Positions 63,838 to 64,000 of a stretch of DNA of 64,000 nucleotides are shown here, piece by piece. Each line of letters opens with the position of its first letter. Position 1 is the first letter of the stretch. The stretch spans positions 25,239,936 to 25,303,935 of the forward strand of contig CAIIXF020000006.1 in the NCBI GenBank assembly GCA_903813345.2, given 5' to 3'. The notes beneath the pieces were generated by a model. That model did not search any database. It saw nothing but the letters and a program-made list of their open reading frames with translations, and was not told the DNA's origin. A program made the position numbers and the translations under genes. Source of the DNA: Owenia fusiformis (taxonomy: Eukaryota; Annelida; Polychaeta; Sabellida; Oweniidae).

Positions 63838-64000
63838 CACACTCTTTAAAATAGGGGGCATTTTAAGGGGTAAATCAATTATTTCTGCTTAAATTTTATT
63901 TTATTATTTATTATTATGAACTATTATGAACTCCAGTCATCTATATTGGTCTAAAATGAAAGAAAACTATCAATACTATGCATGGGTTTAAGGTGTGGAA
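63838..64000. repeat. Right arm of a large inverted pair (runs off the window)
   Basis: Inverted match to 59330-59480, including TAGACCAATATAGATGACTG (complement). It continues to the last base. Confidence 0.65.

Noticed and set aside
58553-64000. N-terminal NRF-domain exons of the acyltransferase
   Set aside because: Searched the minus strand for the expected Cys/Trp-rich segment with splice sites and found none; they are probably beyond the window.

Overview
This is an AT-rich animal nuclear window. It has multi-exon genes with GT-AG introns, very long introns, a non-LTR retrotransposon, tRNA-derived repeats and dense miniature transposons. GGAC tetranucleotide runs, many TACATGTA words, an astacin protease and a nose-resistant-to-fluoxetine acyltransferase suggest a marine invertebrate, most likely a lophotrochozoan such as a bivalve. 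That placement is inference. No prokaryotic or viral gene was recognised.

Layout: 1-5.4 kb holds no gene I can support, only a tRNA-type SINE and a palindromic element. A complete ten-exon astacin-family zinc metalloprotease gene lies on the + strand at 5459-14076 (592 aa). It has a signal peptide, an acidic/basic prosegment, a full HExxHxxGxxHE zinc site and an unusual C-terminal tail of GENT repeats. Downstream is a 44-bp minisatellite split by a 1-kb insertion, then about 5 kb of repeat-rich spacer.

From 21568 to 58552 the minus strand carries ten in-frame exons of an NRF-6-type acyltransferase-3 membrane protein. Its first exons are outside the window. One intron (24507-50980) is about 26.5 kb. 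On the opposite strand inside it lie two intronless, about 94% identical genes (33361-34398 and 48186-49217). They encode type II membrane proteins with an eight-cysteine PSI-like module and a domain resembling bacterial GT42/DUF115 glycosyltransferases. The pair arose by segmental duplication. Comparing the two copies shows a 4.9-kb foldback element, a LINE and another element inserted only at copy 1.

Two introns of the acyltransferase gene carry minisatellites whose repeat unit copies the neighbouring functional splice site: a 3' acceptor at 53781 and a 5' donor at 24319. A third intron has about 28 tandem GTAAGT units. The right end (58.6-64 kb) is repeats with no recognised exon.

All exon models were assembled by eye from splice signals and reading-frame continuity. 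Family names rest on motif recognition, not database searches.
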